Source: a bacterium
GTDB taxonomy: Bacteria > Desulfobacterota > Binatia > HRBIN30 > CADEER01
Length of the DNA: 40,362 nt
Direction of reading: 5' to 3'
NCBI GenBank assembly: GCA_030430165.1
Contig: JAUIGL010000058.1
Location: forward strand, 1 to 40,362
Below the pieces are notes generated by a model. That model worked only from the letters and a program-made list of their open reading frames with translations, did no database searches and was not told where the DNA came from. A program made the translations under genes and the position numbers. Shown here in pieces: positions 26,994-35,229 of the stretch (positions are counted from its first letter, which is position 1; each line of letters begins with the position of its first letter).

Positions 26994-27695
26994 ATGACGA
27001 CCAACAACGACCTCTGGATCGCCCGCGGGCTGACGCTCGGCCCGGTCGCGCTCGCCTTCCCGCTGGCGACGTTCATCGTCTTCGGGTTACACGCGCCGCG
27101 CGAGGCGACTGCCGACGTGCTTTCGGTGATCTACTCCTTCGGCTTGTTCCTCGGCTTCACCACTTCCCTCTGGCCCTTGCCGAGCCTCGCCAACTGGAGC
27201 GCGACGCAGCGGATCCGATCGATGTGCCTGTTGTTCCTGATCGTGTCAGCGATCACGCATCTGAGTTGGGAGCTCGTCTGGCTCATCTTCCACGACGCGA
27301 TCGCCGCCGGACGCGACGCCGCTTGGGCCTACCCGTGGTGGGCGTACATCGACGGCGGCGACATGCGCTACGCCGAGGCGACGCCGAACCTTCTGATGAT
27401 GGAGGTCCTGTCGGTCACCAACGGCTGCATTGCCGCGACCGGGCTCTACCTCTGGTACCGTTCGCACGGAGCCGACCGCCGCGCCCTGCTCTGCTTCATG
27501 GTCAACGCCTCGGTACACCTCTACTCGACGGCACTCTACTTCGGAGGCGAGATCATCGAGGGCCTCCCCAACGTCGACACCACCAGCTTCCTCGACACCT
27601 GGATCAAGTTCGGACTCGCCAACGCCCCGTGGATCGTCTTCCCCTGGTTCGTCCTGTGGTGGGCGGGACGGGGGTTACTCGGGAAAAAACTTTAG
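26994..27695 (+). CDS. EBP/EXPERA-like integral membrane protein (sterol isomerase-like)
   Basis: The 233-residue protein has about five hydrophobic segments. Its second half follows the emopamil-binding protein pattern: THLSWELVWLIFH with His89 and Glu93 spaced as in EBP's catalytic His/Glu pair; GGDMRYAEATPNLLMMEVLSV with Glu137; HLYSTALYFGGEIIEG; and FGLANAPWIVFPWFVLWW, whose NAxW matches the conserved EBP stretch. Eukaryotic EBP is the delta8-delta7 sterol isomerase, and EXPERA relatives include other ligand binders. A role in sterol or related lipid metabolism is inferred. No sterol genes are in this window. Palindromes of one class flank it on both sides, and its stop codon lies in the second one. 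Confidence 0.65.
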   Translation: MTTNNDLWIARGLTLGPVALAFPLATFIVFGLHAPREATADVLSVIYSFGLFLGFTTSLWPLPSLANWSATQRIRSMCLLFLIVSAITHLSWELVWLIFHDAIAAGRDAAWAYPWWAYIDGGDMRYAEATPNLLMMEVLSVTNGCIAATGLYLWYRSHGADRRALLCFMVNASVHLYSTALYFGGEIIEGLPNVDTTSFLDTWIKFGLANAPWIVFPWFVLWWAGRGLLGKKL

Positions 27696-27863
27696 CCGCA
27701 GATGAACGCTGATTTGCGCTGATAGGGGCCCCGCGGAACTAGAGACACGGATGAACACGGAAAACACGGAGCCTCATCACTGACGTGTACAGCCATCCTC
27801 CGTGTTTTCCGTGTTCACCCGTGTATAAATATCAGCGTAGATCAGCGTCCATCTGCGGCTAAA
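27691..27863. repeat. Palindromic element, copy 2
   Basis: The outer arms TTTAGCCGCAGATGAACGC (from 27691) and its complement (ending 27863) differ by one base over 23 positions. An inner pair is ACACGGATGAACACGGAAAA and TTTTCCGTGTTCACCCGTGT. The TAG stop of the upstream gene (27693-27695) is part of the left arm, so the gene's end was shaped by the element. The element lies between convergent genes and may terminate both. Confidence 0.9.
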
Positions 27864-27880
27864 AAAGAAGCCGGAAGCCC

Positions 27881-28840
27881 CTACCCCAGCTCTCCCACTC
27901 GACGCTCGACGAAGTCGATCACCTGAGCCTCCAGGCAGACACCGTCGAGGTCGTTGATCTCCTGGATACCGGTTGGGCTGGTGACGTTCACTTCGGTGAG
28001 CCAGTCGCCGATGATGTCGAGTCCGACGAAGTAGAGCCCATCGGCGCGCAGCCGCGGCGCCAGCACTGCGGCGATCTCGCGGTCGCGGTCGGTGACCGGG
28101 GCTTCCTCGCAGGTGCCGCCGACGTGGATGTTGCTGCGCGTGTCGTCGTCGCGCGGCACCCGCAGCACCGCGCCGAGAGGCTCGCCGTCGAGCAGGATCA
28201 ATCGCTTGTCGCCCTGGCGCACCTCGGGAAGGTAGCGCTGCACCATCGCCAGCCGCCGCCCTTCGTTGGTCGAGCTCTCGACGATAGAGTTGAGATTGCG
28301 ATCGCCGCGGCGCAGATGAAAGATCCCCGCCCCGCCGGCGCCGTCGAGCGGTTTGACGATCGCCTCGCCGCCCATCTCGTCGACGAACGACTTGATGCGG
28401 TCCATCTCGCAGGTGACCAGGCTGGTCGGAATCACGTCGCGGAAGTGCAGCGCGTACAGTTTCTCGTTGGCGGTGAGGATCCCGCTCGGCCGGTTGGCGA
28501 CGAAGGTGCGCGTCGGATCGATCAAGCCGAGGATCTGGGTGGCGAAGACGAAGCGCATGTCGAACGGCGGATCCTTGCGCATGAACACCGCATCGAAGGA
28601 ATCGAGCGCAACGTCGCTGTGCTCGCCCACCGCCGCGTGAAACGGCCGTTCCGGCGTCGGCCGCCGCACCTCGACCTCGTGCACCCGAGCCCGCGGCTCG
28701 CCGCCGCGCACGTAGAGCTCGTCGACCAGGCAGTAGGTGACCTCGTGCCCCCGCTTCTGCGACTCGAGCATGAAGACGAAGGTCGTGTCCTTGTCCGGCA
28801 GAATCTGCTCGACCGGATCCATGACGAAAAGAAACTTCAT
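27881..28840 (-). CDS. gshB: Glutathione synthetase
   Basis: GshB joins gamma-glutamylcysteine and glycine using ATP. The 319-residue ATP-grasp protein starts MKFLFVMDPVEQILPDKDTTF, the canonical GshB start. It has MRKDPPFDMRFVFATQIL, FVANRPSGILTANEKLYALHF, the ATP-binding IVKPLDGAGGAGIFHL and GDKRLILLDGEPLGAVLR. The C-terminal metal/phosphate segment includes GLYFVGLDIIGDWLTEVNVTSPTGIQEI. ATG at 28840 is set by homology, and the open frame continues to 28909. gshA is not in the window. Confidence 0.97.
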   Translation of the reverse strand: MKFLFVMDPVEQILPDKDTTFVFMLESQKRGHEVTYCLVDELYVRGGEPRARVHEVEVRRPTPERPFHAAVGEHSDVALDSFDAVFMRKDPPFDMRFVFATQILGLIDPTRTFVANRPSGILTANEKLYALHFRDVIPTSLVTCEMDRIKSFVDEMGGEAIVKPLDGAGGAGIFHLRRGDRNLNSIVESSTNEGRRLAMVQRYLPEVRQGDKRLILLDGEPLGAVLRVPRDDDTRSNIHVGGTCEEAPVTDRDREIAAVLAPRLRADGLYFVGLDIIGDWLTEVNVTSPTGIQEINDLDGVCLEAQVIDFVERRVGELG

Positions 28841-28952
28841 GCAGCGCTTATACCCACGATTCCCAGCCCGGAGCGAGCCGCCCCCAGGCCGTCGCCGCCC
28901 GCCCACCACCTTGATTCCCCATCCCCCTTCGGCTAACTCAAACCGACCGTGA

Positions 28953-29025
28953 GGGCAGGTAGCTCAGTCGGTAGAGCAAAGGACTGAAAATCCTTGTGTC
29001 GGCAGTTCGATTCTGCCCCTGCCCA
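28953..29025 (+). tRNA. tRNA-Phe (GAA)
   Basis: This is a complete cloverleaf of 73 bases. The acceptor stem is GGGCAGG with CCTGCCC, the D arm is AGCTCAGTCGGTAGAGC, and the anticodon stem-loop is AAGGACTGAAAATCCTT with GAA at 28986-28988. The T arm is GGCAGTTCGATTCTGCC and the discriminator base is A. The 3' CCA is not encoded. A T-rich stretch (TCTCTTTTTC) follows at once and may end transcription. Confidence 0.97.
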
Positions 29026-29084
29026 TCTCTTTTTCGCCCACCCCGTCACCGAGCGGACCCCCTCCAAACACACCTCTCCAACGG

Positions 29085-29217
29085 GAAGCCTGTGCCCCGA
29101 AGCTCGAAGAGCGGAGGGGTAAGGTCGGCCGACCTGTCCTCCGTAGCTCGCAGAGCGAAGGGCGAACGGCCGGGAGAGGGTTCATGAGACAACCTCGCCA
29201 AGCGAGGCTCCTCTAAT
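29085..29217. repeat. REP-like repeat, degenerate copy 2
   Basis: It has CTCTCCAACGGGA-type sequence near 29075, then AAGGTCGGCCGACCT (a small palindrome). AACGGCCGGGAGAGGGTTCATGAGACA follows, and the end module is CCTCGCCAAGCGAGGCTCC. The order matches the copies at 18361 and 35900, with extra bases (CTCGAAGAGCGGAGG, CTCGCAGAGCG) inserted. It separates tRNA-Phe from the next gene, and no other signal is evident there. Confidence 0.65.
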
Positions 29218-29292
29218 CACCTGCCGCCAGCCCCGACCCGGCGCAAGCTGCGATTGCTCGCGTTTTGCGGCGTATGCTATCAGCGCCGTAGA

Positions 29293-30639
29293 ATGCCGAG
29301 ACTTGGAGTCGACCTGCCCGCGATCCGAATTCTATCGCTCCTCGCAGTGCTCCCCACTGTTTGCGCCGCACCGTACGATCCGGCAACCGCGGCGACGGAG
29401 GCGACGACCAGTGGTGGCGCAACCGCCAACATCCGGGCGGGGGACGTCACGATCGCTCCCGGCGGTCTGTCGACCTTTCGCGTCTACCTCGACAACGGCC
29501 AGCCTCCCGCCATCGTCGGCACGGAGAACGAGCTCGCCTGGGAGACGCCGTTCGAGGTATTCGGCTGCACGGTGAATCCCGACATCGATCGCACCGCAAG
29601 CGGCTTTTTCTTTTTCCCGGCCGGCTGCATGACCGACTCGAGCTGCGAGTCGCTCAGGTCCCTCGTTCTATCCTTCAGCAACGTCGACCCCATCCCGGAC
29701 GGGTCGGAGCTCTACTCCTGCTCGATCCGAGCCGACCAGTCGGCCGAGCCCGGCGAGTATCCGATTTCGTGCTCGAATCCCGGGGCTGCCGACCCGCGCG
29801 GAACTCCGGTCGCCATCCAGTGCGTCGACGGACTGATCCGCGTCGAGCAACCGACTCCGACTCCTACCCATACCGCCACCTGGACCCATACTCGGACACC
29901 AACCAGAACCAACACCCCAACTCCCACCAGCACCCCGACCCCAACCCACACTCCGACACAGACCGACACACCCACCTGGACGTACACGCCAACGTTCACC
30001 CCGACCGCCACCCACACCCCGCGCATCGTTCGCATCTCGGCCGGAGACACGATCGGCCCACCGGGCGGTCAGGCGCGAGTCACAGTTCTCCTACGAACGG
30101 CCGGACTCACGACGATCGCCACCGCCAACGACCTCATGCTCGACCCGACGCTCTTCGAGATCACCCCGTCCGCCTGCAGGCTCGAGATCGACCTCGACAA
30201 GACTCTGACGGTCAACCTGACCGACCCTCCCGACACCAGCGGCAACCTGCGAGCGTTCGTCCAGTCGCCTACCAACAACCGTGCGATTCCGGACGGCCCG
30301 ATCTACAGCTGCCTCATCGAGATCCTACCCACCACCTTGCCGGGCACCTACCCGATCGTCGTCCGACAGGCTTCCGCCTTCGGCTCGGACGGCTTGGCCC
30401 TTCCATTGGTCGAGTCACGCAATGGAGCGCTCACAGTCTCGATCGTCGGCTCTGGCTGCGCCGGCGACTGCGACAGCGACGCGACGGTGACCATCGCCGA
30501 GCTGATCACCGCCGTGAACGTCGCCCTCGGGCAGGCCGCGGTCCAGTCCTGCGTCGGCGCCGACAGCAATCGCAACGGAGCCGTTGCCATCAACGAGCTT
30601 GTCGCCGCAGTGCGCGCCGCCCTCGACGGATGCAACTAG
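29293..30639 (+). CDS. Secreted protein with Thr/Pro linker and dockerin-like C-terminus
   Basis: This is a 448-residue predicted exported protein. A signal-like start ([18 protein letters not shown]) is followed by a beta-rich domain (about 60-185) resembling cohesin-type or low-density adhesion domains ([20 protein letters not shown]). A roughly 55-residue Thr/Pro linker of TPTPTHTPT type comes next, then a second copy of the same domain ([22 protein letters not shown]). The paired C-terminal repeat is [20 protein letters not shown]...[18 protein letters not shown]...ALDGC. The last part resembles the doubled calcium loops of dockerins and recurs in the gene at 36143. ATG at 29293 is preferred over 29254 because it puts the signal peptide near the start. 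Function is unknown, and surface adhesion or assembly is a guess. Confidence 0.8.
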   Translation: MPRLGVDLPAIRILSLLAVLPTVCAAPYDPATAATEATTSGGATANIRAGDVTIAPGGLSTFRVYLDNGQPPAIVGTENELAWETPFEVFGCTVNPDIDRTASGFFFFPAGCMTDSSCESLRSLVLSFSNVDPIPDGSELYSCSIRADQSAEPGEYPISCSNPGAADPRGTPVAIQCVDGLIRVEQPTPTPTHTATWTHTRTPTRTNTPTPTSTPTPTHTPTQTDTPTWTYTPTFTPTATHTPRIVRISAGDTIGPPGGQARVTVLLRTAGLTTIATANDLMLDPTLFEITPSACRLEIDLDKTLTVNLTDPPDTSGNLRAFVQSPTNNRAIPDGPIYSCLIEILPTTLPGTYPIVVRQASAFGSDGLALPLVESRNGALTVSIVGSGCAGDCDSDATVTIAELITAVNVALGQAAVQSCVGADSNRNGAVAINELVAAVRAALDGCN

Positions 30640-30819
30640 CGCCACGCCGCCGGACTTCGCCCATTCAACCTACCGGCGTCCGTGCCGAGCTTCTCGAGGG
30701 TGGTGCCGGCATTCGACGAGCTCGCTGCGCAACGAAACGGACAGCGACGACGGAGAGTGGCACCATCTCCCCCAATCGCTCTCCACGATCCCTGTACCCG
30801 CCGCCACCGTGGCTACTTC

Positions 30820-30930
30820 ACGACTGCTCCATTTCGGGGGCAAAATGGGCGTTCTAATTCTAAGGGGCTCCCAGTGGCCATTTCGAGATCGAAACGGTTC
30901 TAAATCAAGCTGTTGCGCTGGTCAGACCAA
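30820..30930. repeat. Repeat unit Y plus CTGGTCAGACCA motif (copy A)
   Basis: CTCCATTTCGGGGGCAAAATGGGC at about 30826 is followed, some 70 bases on, by GTTGCGCTGGTCAGACCA ending at 30929. The same two pieces in the same order occur at 35985-36081. The 13-mer CTGGTCAGACCAA (30918-30930) differs in one base from the perfect CTGGTC-a-GACCAG palindrome. It lies in a 319-base gap between two convergent genes. The rest of the gap (30640-30819) shows nothing I can support. Confidence 0.7.
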
Positions 30931-30958
30931 GGGCTGATCGAACAAGCCTGGTCGCCGG

Positions 30959-32182
30959 CTAGGCGCCGCCGCCGATCGACGCCTCGATCGGGCCGATGAA
31001 CTCGTCGTCGCTCCAGCTGTCGGGCGACACGCTCCCCAACCCTTCGACCAGCCCGTCGCTCGGCAGCAATGACCACAGCGACGGATCGGCGCGCGGCTCC
31101 CCCTCGTACTTGTCGTAGTGGCCGTTGCGCACGACGACCAGGTCGAGAGCGGGGACGACGTAGACGTACTGGCCGTCGTGGCCGCGGGCGCTGTACATCT
31201 CGCGGCCTTCCGGCGTGGTGCTGAGCCACCATTGGTAGCCGTAGCGCTCGACGACGCTCGGCGAGGTCGACGTCGCGACCCAGTCGGCGGCCACGATCTG
31301 CGTGCCGTCCCACTCGCCGCCGCGCAGGAAGAGCAGGCCGAATTTGGCGAACTGGCGGGTCGGTGTGTCGATGCAACAGTACGTGGCGGTCTGGTCGACG
31401 AAGTCGGTCCACCAGTCGACCGGTTCCATGCCGATCGGATCGAACAGCTTCTCGCGAGCGTAGGCGCCGGCGTTGCCGCCGGTGACGATCTGCAGGGCGC
31501 CCGACAGCAGCATGGTGTCGCCGCTCGAGTAGTTGAAGCGGGTGCCCGGCGTGAAGCCGAGCGGTCGCGCCCTGGCGTAGTCGAGGTGATCGTCGCTCAG
31601 CAGGATCATCTGAATGATGTCGGAGCTCGACAGGTCGCTGGGATCGTAGCTCTCGTTCCAGACGAGCCCCGACGCCATCGAGAGGACGTCGCGTAACGTA
31701 ATCGACTCCTTCTCGGTACCAACCCATTCGGGAAAGAAGTCCGCCATCGGCACGTCCACGCTGTCGATCAGCCCCTCCTCGATGGCGATGCCGATCAGGG
31801 CGCTGGTGAAGCTCTTCGCCACCGACCAGCTGGTGCCGAACGACAGCTCGTCGCGACCCGGCTCGTACCACTCGCCGACGATCACCCCGCCGCGAACGAC
31901 GACCACGCCGTGCGTGTTCTTCCCTTCGCGAAACGCGTACTCCCGCGCTCCGTCGAGCAAGGCGGCGTCCATCCCGTGCTCTTCGGGCGCCTCGACCCGC
32001 CACTCGGGCGCCGGCCAGACCAGCGCGGAGCCGGAGCTACCGCCATCGTCGTCGCCGCAACCGACTCCAACGAGCAAGGCGGCAACCACAAACCAGACCC
32101 AGCCGACACGTGACCGCGGCCCGCCAGCCGCGCAGCCAACTGCGCCGCCGGGCGCCGGCCCAGAGATTCTCCTAGCGTCCAT
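30959..32182 (-). CDS. Serine hydrolase, class C beta-lactamase/6-aminohexanoate-dimer hydrolase fold, lipoprotein
   Basis: The 407-residue protein has a lipoprotein-like start (WFVVAALLVGVGCGDDDGG; Cys as acylation site, though Gly rather than Leu/Val is at -3), then a beta-lactamase-fold domain. SWSVAKSF contains the SxxK nucleophile motif. GTRFNYSSGDTMLLSGAL corresponds to the YxS/YxN region. GHDGQYVYVVPALDLVVVRNG is the region that carries the KTG-like HxG. These features fit the NylB/EstB-type hydrolases that cleave amides or esters. The substrate is unknown and penicillin hydrolysis should not be assumed. ATG at 32182 is chosen because GAGGGGG lies about eight bases upstream. Confidence 0.88.
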   Translation of the reverse strand: MDARRISGPAPGGAVGCAAGGPRSRVGWVWFVVAALLVGVGCGDDDGGSSGSALVWPAPEWRVEAPEEHGMDAALLDGAREYAFREGKNTHGVVVVRGGVIVGEWYEPGRDELSFGTSWSVAKSFTSALIGIAIEEGLIDSVDVPMADFFPEWVGTEKESITLRDVLSMASGLVWNESYDPSDLSSSDIIQMILLSDDHLDYARARPLGFTPGTRFNYSSGDTMLLSGALQIVTGGNAGAYAREKLFDPIGMEPVDWWTDFVDQTATYCCIDTPTRQFAKFGLLFLRGGEWDGTQIVAADWVATSTSPSVVERYGYQWWLSTTPEGREMYSARGHDGQYVYVVPALDLVVVRNGHYDKYEGEPRADPSLWSLLPSDGLVEGLGSVSPDSWSDDEFIGPIEASIGGGA

Positions 32183-32366
32183 TCGTTCCCCCTCAGGCAA
32201 CAAGCTGATGCGGCTATCATCTACGATGCGCCTCATCCGCGCCAGCCGGGCAAGGTGTGATCGCTGGAAGGCTGTTCCTCTGAACCGGCCGGGCGCGCCG
32301 AAGGATCGAAAAATCGACCGGGAATTCTCGGGAGGGCTCGCTCGAACGTCCCCTAGGGGCGGAATC

Positions 32367-33563
32367 TCACTCGATGCAGGCCTCGTTGCTGGTTTCGAAC
32401 AGGTTGTCTTCCCAGGTCATGTCGGTGCAGGGAGTGCCGAGTACGTCGCTGAGGTCGAAACCGGGTGAGTTGCCCAGTGAGAGGTTGCTCACGGCGCGGT
32501 TGTCTGCGCCTCCGCCAGCGAAGAACAACAGACCTGAGAGATTGCCGAGGGTGCGGTTTCCCTTCAAGTCGTTTCCTCCCGCGTCATACGCCTCGATGAC
32601 GATACCGCTCTCGTTGCCCGACGCCGCGTTCTTGCTCAGCTTGTTCCCCTCCCCGAAAATCCCAATCCCAACCGCATTGGCCGTGGCGACGTTGCCGATG
32701 AGCTTGCACCCGTCGCCCTCCACCTCGATACCGTAGGACTCGTTGGCGGTGGCGACGTTCTTCACGAAATCCGTCGCGCCGCAGCTCGACCAATAAAAGC
32801 CCCGGTACCCCCCCGAGGCGGTGTTACCCTTCAGCTTGTGTCCCGTGGTTCCGAAGTCGCAATAGAATCCGGCAGCCTCGTTCGCCGAGGCCTGGTTCGC
32901 CTTGAGGCTCGCGTCGAAACCATGGACGCTGAAGCCGGTCCCATTGCCGGAGGCAACGCTGTCTTGCAGCTTGACGCGGTCCCCCGTGATGCTGAATCCC
33001 GCCCCGAGATTGTCGGCGGCTATGTTTCGCATGGCCTTGATGGACGAACCGGCAAGAACGAAGCCGGTCTGGTTTCCCGTAGCGCTGTTGTCAACGACCT
33101 TGCCCTTGGTGCCCGTGATCCAAAACCCCGCATCCTGGTTGTCCCGGGCGACGCAGCCGACGATGGAGCTTGACGAACCAACGATCAAAAACCCGTTCTC
33201 AGCATTATCCCTCGCCACCAGATTGTAGAGCTTGTTTCGGGTCGCGTCACCGAAGTCGTGGTCCACGATGAACCCAGTGCCGCAGCCCCTAACCGAACCG
33301 TTGAACACTTCCGCCTTCGTCCCGCGGATGACGATCCCGTCCGTGCTCGTGGTCGAGCACGAGACGCTCAGTCCGTTCATGTCGAGCTCCGCCGGGCCGA
33401 TTACCGTCAGGGCCGGGCGGGTGGCGCAGGAACCCGAAACGACGGGGTCGGTGGGCATCAGGACGGTGTCTTCCGTAATGGTGGCGCCGCAATTGATCTG
33501 GGCCTGCATCGGGACGACGCTTCCCAAAAGCAGGACGACGAGCAGTACGAGGATCTGAGGCAT
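32367..33563 (-). CDS. Secreted parallel beta-helix (NosD-like) repeat protein
   Basis: This is a 398-residue exported protein with the signal peptide MPQILVLLVVLLLGSVVPMQAQ. Nearly all of the rest is a parallel beta-helix ladder of about 22-residue rungs with recurring N-x-A-x-x-N and GF/GI turns (NLVARDNAENGFLIVGSSS, NSATGNQTGFVLAGSSI, NIAADNLGAGFSITGDRV and so on). Cysteines near both ends may form disulphides. Such folds occur in polysaccharide lyases, NosD and adhesins, and no catalytic residues can be assigned by eye. It lies next to other exported proteins on the same strand as the serine hydrolase, 184 bases away. Confidence 0.82.
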   Translation of the reverse strand: MPQILVLLVVLLLGSVVPMQAQINCGATITEDTVLMPTDPVVSGSCATRPALTVIGPAELDMNGLSVSCSTTSTDGIVIRGTKAEVFNGSVRGCGTGFIVDHDFGDATRNKLYNLVARDNAENGFLIVGSSSSIVGCVARDNQDAGFWITGTKGKVVDNSATGNQTGFVLAGSSIKAMRNIAADNLGAGFSITGDRVKLQDSVASGNGTGFSVHGFDASLKANQASANEAAGFYCDFGTTGHKLKGNTASGGYRGFYWSSCGATDFVKNVATANESYGIEVEGDGCKLIGNVATANAVGIGIFGEGNKLSKNAASGNESGIVIEAYDAGGNDLKGNRTLGNLSGLLFFAGGGADNRAVSNLSLGNSPGFDLSDVLGTPCTDMTWEDNLFETSNEACIE

Positions 33564-33783
33564 GGGTCTCTACTCCGTTCGGTTCGATTGCACGATCGGA
33601 TCCGATTCCCGATCGCGATGGCGGCAATTGTACCCGACGAATCGCCAAGTCGAGCGTCGGAATGCGTGACCATTTTGTGACCAAACGGGTCGCCCGCGGT
33701 TGCGACCTCGCACACCGAGCGGTCGCGCATTCAGATCCGCGCCGATTCACAAGTCACCCCGATAGCGACTAGACTCCTGCCGC

Positions 33784-34713
33784 ATGAAGCGGACCCGAGC
33801 TCTTGCGCCAGGTCGCCTACTGGCGGCGGTCACGGTTTCGCTGGCTTTCGCATTCTCGACCGCATTCGCCGAGCCCGAGCTCTTGGCTTCGACCGAGAAC
33901 GTTGCGAGCACGGCCGAGTCGAGCCCCTCGACCGCCAAACAGGAGCAGCTCGCCAAGGAGTTCACCGATCCGCTCACGACCCTTCCGCAACTCTTCGTGC
34001 AGAACGCCTACACACCGGCCAACTACGGCACCGAGGCACCGGCGAACCGGGTCATCGCGCGGCTCATCGTGCCGCGGATTCCGCGCCTATCGCTGTTTCC
34101 GTTTCCTCAATTGGTTCGGCCCAGTCTGTCGCTGGTCACCGTGCCGACCGGTCGCGGCAAGTCGACGCGCACCGAGCTCGGCGACATGCAGTTGTTCGAT
34201 CTGCTGGTGATGCCCGGGTTCTCGCGGGAGAGCGGATTCCTGTGGGGCTTCGGCCCGGTGTTCGTATTCCCGACGGCGACCCACAGATCGGCCGGTGAGG
34301 GAGCGTGGCAGGTGGGCCCGGCGCTGGCCGGGATCTACAAGAAGGTCCCCGGCCTGCTGCTCGGCGGCCTGGTCCAAAACCCCATCTCCTTCGCCTACAC
34401 CAGCAGCGACCGTCGCCCGGTCAGCAAGCTACTGATCCAACCGATCGTGCTGCTGCACATCTGGCGCGGCCTGTATGTGAAATCAGCCGACGCTTCATGG
34501 GTGATCGACTGGCACCGCGACAGCAAGGTGTTCCCGCTGAGCTTCGGTCTCGGCTACGTCATCCCGCGAAAAAACGCCGCCCCCCTGAACCTGTTCGTCA
34601 GCGGCGAGTGGACCGCGTACCGCGAGAACGCCCCCGTCGCCCCGCAAACCACCGTGCGCCTCGGCCTGACCGTCGGCCTGCCCGGATTCTCACTAGGAAC
34701 TACCAGGCGCTGA
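33784..34713 (+). CDS. Outer-membrane beta-barrel protein, neuromedin U-like family
   Basis: This is a 309-residue protein with a signal peptide (about LLAAVTVSLAFAFSTAFA), a short Ser/Thr-rich helical stretch, and a barrel domain of alternating aromatic/polar strands. The segments QLAKEFTDPLTTLPQLFVQNAYTPANYG, MQLFDLLVMPGF, GFGPVFVFPTAT and DWHRDSKVFPLSFGLGYVI match the group commonly mislabelled neuromedin U, which is predicted to be an outer-membrane transporter-like barrel. The substrate is unknown. No operon partner is present. The terminal strand ends with ordinary residues rather than Phe, so OMP insertion signals are weak. Confidence 0.7.
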   Translation: MKRTRALAPGRLLAAVTVSLAFAFSTAFAEPELLASTENVASTAESSPSTAKQEQLAKEFTDPLTTLPQLFVQNAYTPANYGTEAPANRVIARLIVPRIPRLSLFPFPQLVRPSLSLVTVPTGRGKSTRTELGDMQLFDLLVMPGFSRESGFLWGFGPVFVFPTATHRSAGEGAWQVGPALAGIYKKVPGLLLGGLVQNPISFAYTSSDRRPVSKLLIQPIVLLHIWRGLYVKSADASWVIDWHRDSKVFPLSFGLGYVIPRKNAAPLNLFVSGEWTAYRENAPVAPQTTVRLGLTVGLPGFSLGTTRR

Positions 34714-34742
34714 GCGTCCCGCCCGCAAGGGATCGATGTTTT

Positions 34743-34868
34743 CCTCGCGCAGAGGCGCAGAGGCGCAGAGGGGTTGGCGGCTCCCCTCTCTGCGGACTCC
34801 GCGGCTCTGCGCGAGGAATTCTCTGAAGTCCTCTACGCCCCCGCCCATGGTTTCGCTGGCCAGACCAG
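34743..34868. repeat. CTCTGCG inverted repeat (unit X) plus CTGGCCAGACCAG (copy C)
   Basis: The arms CCTCGCGCAGAG (34743-34754) and its complement (34805-34816) are perfect and contain repeated GGCGCAGA units. GGAATTCTCTGAAGTC...CCCCCGC follows, and then, 40 bases after the right arm, CTGGCCAGACCAGAAATGG (13-mer at 34856-34868, one mismatch). The right half of this module recurs at 39600-39697. Downstream to 35001 I see no gene. Confidence 0.8.
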
Positions 34869-35001
34869 AAATGGTTGCAGCGCCTTCATGAGATAACCCC
34901 GGGCAACAAGGCACCCTCGATCGTCTCCTCCAAGAGCTCCGAGCCGTCCGGGCAGACAGCAAACTTGAAGGTCGCTCCGCCGGTCGGCATACTCGGATGC
35001 G

Positions 35002-35226
35002 ATGGCAGCTCGAAGGGTAAAGAGCCTCAACAAGACCGGACGGGTTTCACGGAGCAAAGCAAAGAGCGTGGCTCGCACTCTCCGTTCGACGGGCAGCCGC
35101 TCCGCAGTCGAGAACGTCACCGTTTCGACGACTGCAACTGGTCGCGGTCAAATCGGATTCCACCTGACATCGCCCTCATCTAGTGACGCCGCGCATCGGA
35201 AGGTACAGCGCAGACGGGCTGGCTAG
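35002..35226 (+). CDS. Small basic ORF upstream of the TIR-like gene
   Basis: This is a 74-codon open frame, MAARRVKSLNKTGRVSRSKA and so on, rich in Arg, Ser and Lys. It ends 3 bases before the start of the next gene. It has no recognised domain. The close, same-strand spacing suggests translational coupling with a small accessory or antitoxin-like protein. The frame could also be fortuitous, because no Shine-Dalgarno is obvious and the composition (basic with Ser/Thr-rich tail) is not diagnostic. Confidence 0.35.
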   Translation: MAARRVKSLNKTGRVSRSKAKSVARTLRSTGSRSAVENVTVSTTATGRGQIGFHLTSPSSSDAAHRKVQRRRAG

Positions 35227-35229
35227 CAG

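Noticed and set aside
30640..30937. Small plus-strand frames (for example 30584-30937 and 30682-30903)
   Set aside because: They overlap repeat unit Y and show no start signals or recognisable domains.
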